Below, piece after piece: positions 5,278 through 5,752 of a stretch of DNA of 5,752 nt (position 1 is the stretch's first letter; every line of letters begins with the position of its first letter). The DNA comes from Candidatus Dormiibacterota bacterium (GTDB lineage: Bacteria; Chloroflexota; Dormibacteria; UBA8260; Bog-877): contig PKXR01000045.1 of assembly GCA_003133485.1 (NCBI GenBank), positions 549-6,300 on the forward strand, written 5' to 3'. The notes below the pieces were generated by a model. The model saw only the letters and a program-made list of their open reading frames with translations. It was not told where the DNA came from and did no database searches. The position numbers and the translations under genes are program-made.

Positions 5278-5752
5278 TCACGGTCGGGGCGGCTCGCCGA
5301 CGCCGGTGATCTCGGCGGGCCCTTCGTCGCTATCGCCGAGCAGAGGTACGAACCGGCACTCTCCCAGGTCCTGCCGAGTCCAACCCTGGTCCTCGCGCCG
5401 AAGACACCAGAGCCGCTCGTCCTGCGGGCCGATCAAGGGTGCAATCAGCTTGCCTTGCAGCACGACCTGGTTCAGGAGCGCGTGTGGAACGGTGCGGGTG
5501 GAAGCGGAGATGACGACGGCGTCGAAGGGCCCCCAATCTGGCGCGCCCCGTCGCCCATCACCGACGACCAACTTGACTCCTGACACTCCCGCCGTGTTGA
5601 GGTTGCGGCGGGCCTGGCTCGCCAGCACAGGGAGGAGTTCGACGGCGACCACCCGCCCAGCTCCAGCGGCCCGCAGGACCGCTGCCAGGTAACCGCTGCC
5701 GGCGCCCACCTCCAGCACCGAGGCGCCGGGGCGCAGGTCAAGCGCTTGCACG
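5278..5752 (-). CDS. pcm: Protein-L-isoaspartate O-methyltransferase, C-terminal part
   Basis: Enzyme that uses S-adenosylmethionine to methylate L-isoaspartyl residues formed by protein ageing, starting their repair to aspartate; cytoplasmic. About 157 residues are visible and the N-terminal part, probably 50-70 residues, lies beyond the right edge; the GTG at the edge is an internal Val codon, not the start. SAM motif I is VLEVGAGSGYLAAVL. It is followed by an acidic residue ending the next strand (VVAVE), the GDG of motif II, then PFDAVVISAS and VPHALLNQVVLQGKLIAPL, which match the family's ITAAAPEIPPALLEQL..GG.LVIPVG stretch. The end has CRFVPLLGD, like the RFVPL seen in E. coli Pcm. The family's usual GW pair after GDG is replaced by RR. 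It is the upstream gene of a leftward pair with the esterase. Confidence 0.9.
   Translation of the reverse strand, partial: VQALDLRPGASVLEVGAGSGYLAAVLRAAGAGRVVAVELLPVLASQARRNLNTAGVSGVKLVVGDGRRGAPDWGPFDAVVISASTRTVPHALLNQVVLQGKLIAPLIGPQDERLWCLRREDQGWTRQDLGECRFVPLLGDSDEGPAEITGVGEPPRP

Noticed and set aside
1..5752. CRISPR array, insertion sequence, prophage or defence island
   Set aside because: No spaced direct repeats, transposase, integrase, nuclease domain or toxin-antitoxin pair is seen. A lone SF1 helicase beside metabolic genes is not enough to call defence.

Overview
The window is GC-rich bacterial DNA with dense genes, strong G/C bias at third codon positions, and frequent GTG and TTG starts. 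This fits a high-GC lineage such as Actinomycetota, or a Dormibacterota- or Chloroflexota-like group. No gene here fixes the phylum. There are no rRNA or tRNA genes, CRISPR arrays, transposases or phage genes; the region looks like ordinary chromosome.

Layout, left to right. (1) The N-terminal 74 codons of a type IIA topoisomerase B subunit (GyrB/ParE) run leftward off the edge. (2) A divergent intergenic region of about 410 bp follows. It holds a plausible leftward extended -10 promoter, a weaker rightward promoter candidate, two perfect palindromes, three short hairpins and a 19-codon upstream ORF. (3) A rightward two-gene unit comes next: a superfamily 1B (Upf1/DNA2-like) helicase with an N-terminal zinc ribbon and an arginine-rich C-terminal tail, overlapping by four bases (GTGA) a complete 3-hydroxybutyryl-CoA dehydrogenase. 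(4) After a 16-bp convergent gap there is a leftward pair. Reading in its own direction, it is a protein-L-isoaspartate O-methyltransferase (N-terminus beyond the right edge) followed 61 bp later by an alpha/beta-hydrolase-fold esterase.

The genes do not form one obvious pathway. The topoisomerase and helicase act on nucleic acids, the dehydrogenase belongs to fatty-acid or butanoyl-CoA metabolism, the methyltransferase repairs damaged proteins, and the esterase substrate is unknown. The most distinctive element is the helicase. Its tail is built from three basic blocks that begin exactly 42 residues apart, each followed by a Pro/Gly-rich linker. That suggests an RNA-binding or ribonucleoprotein role and is the best lead here. 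I found no convincing evidence of a defence system or other wholly new multi-gene system.
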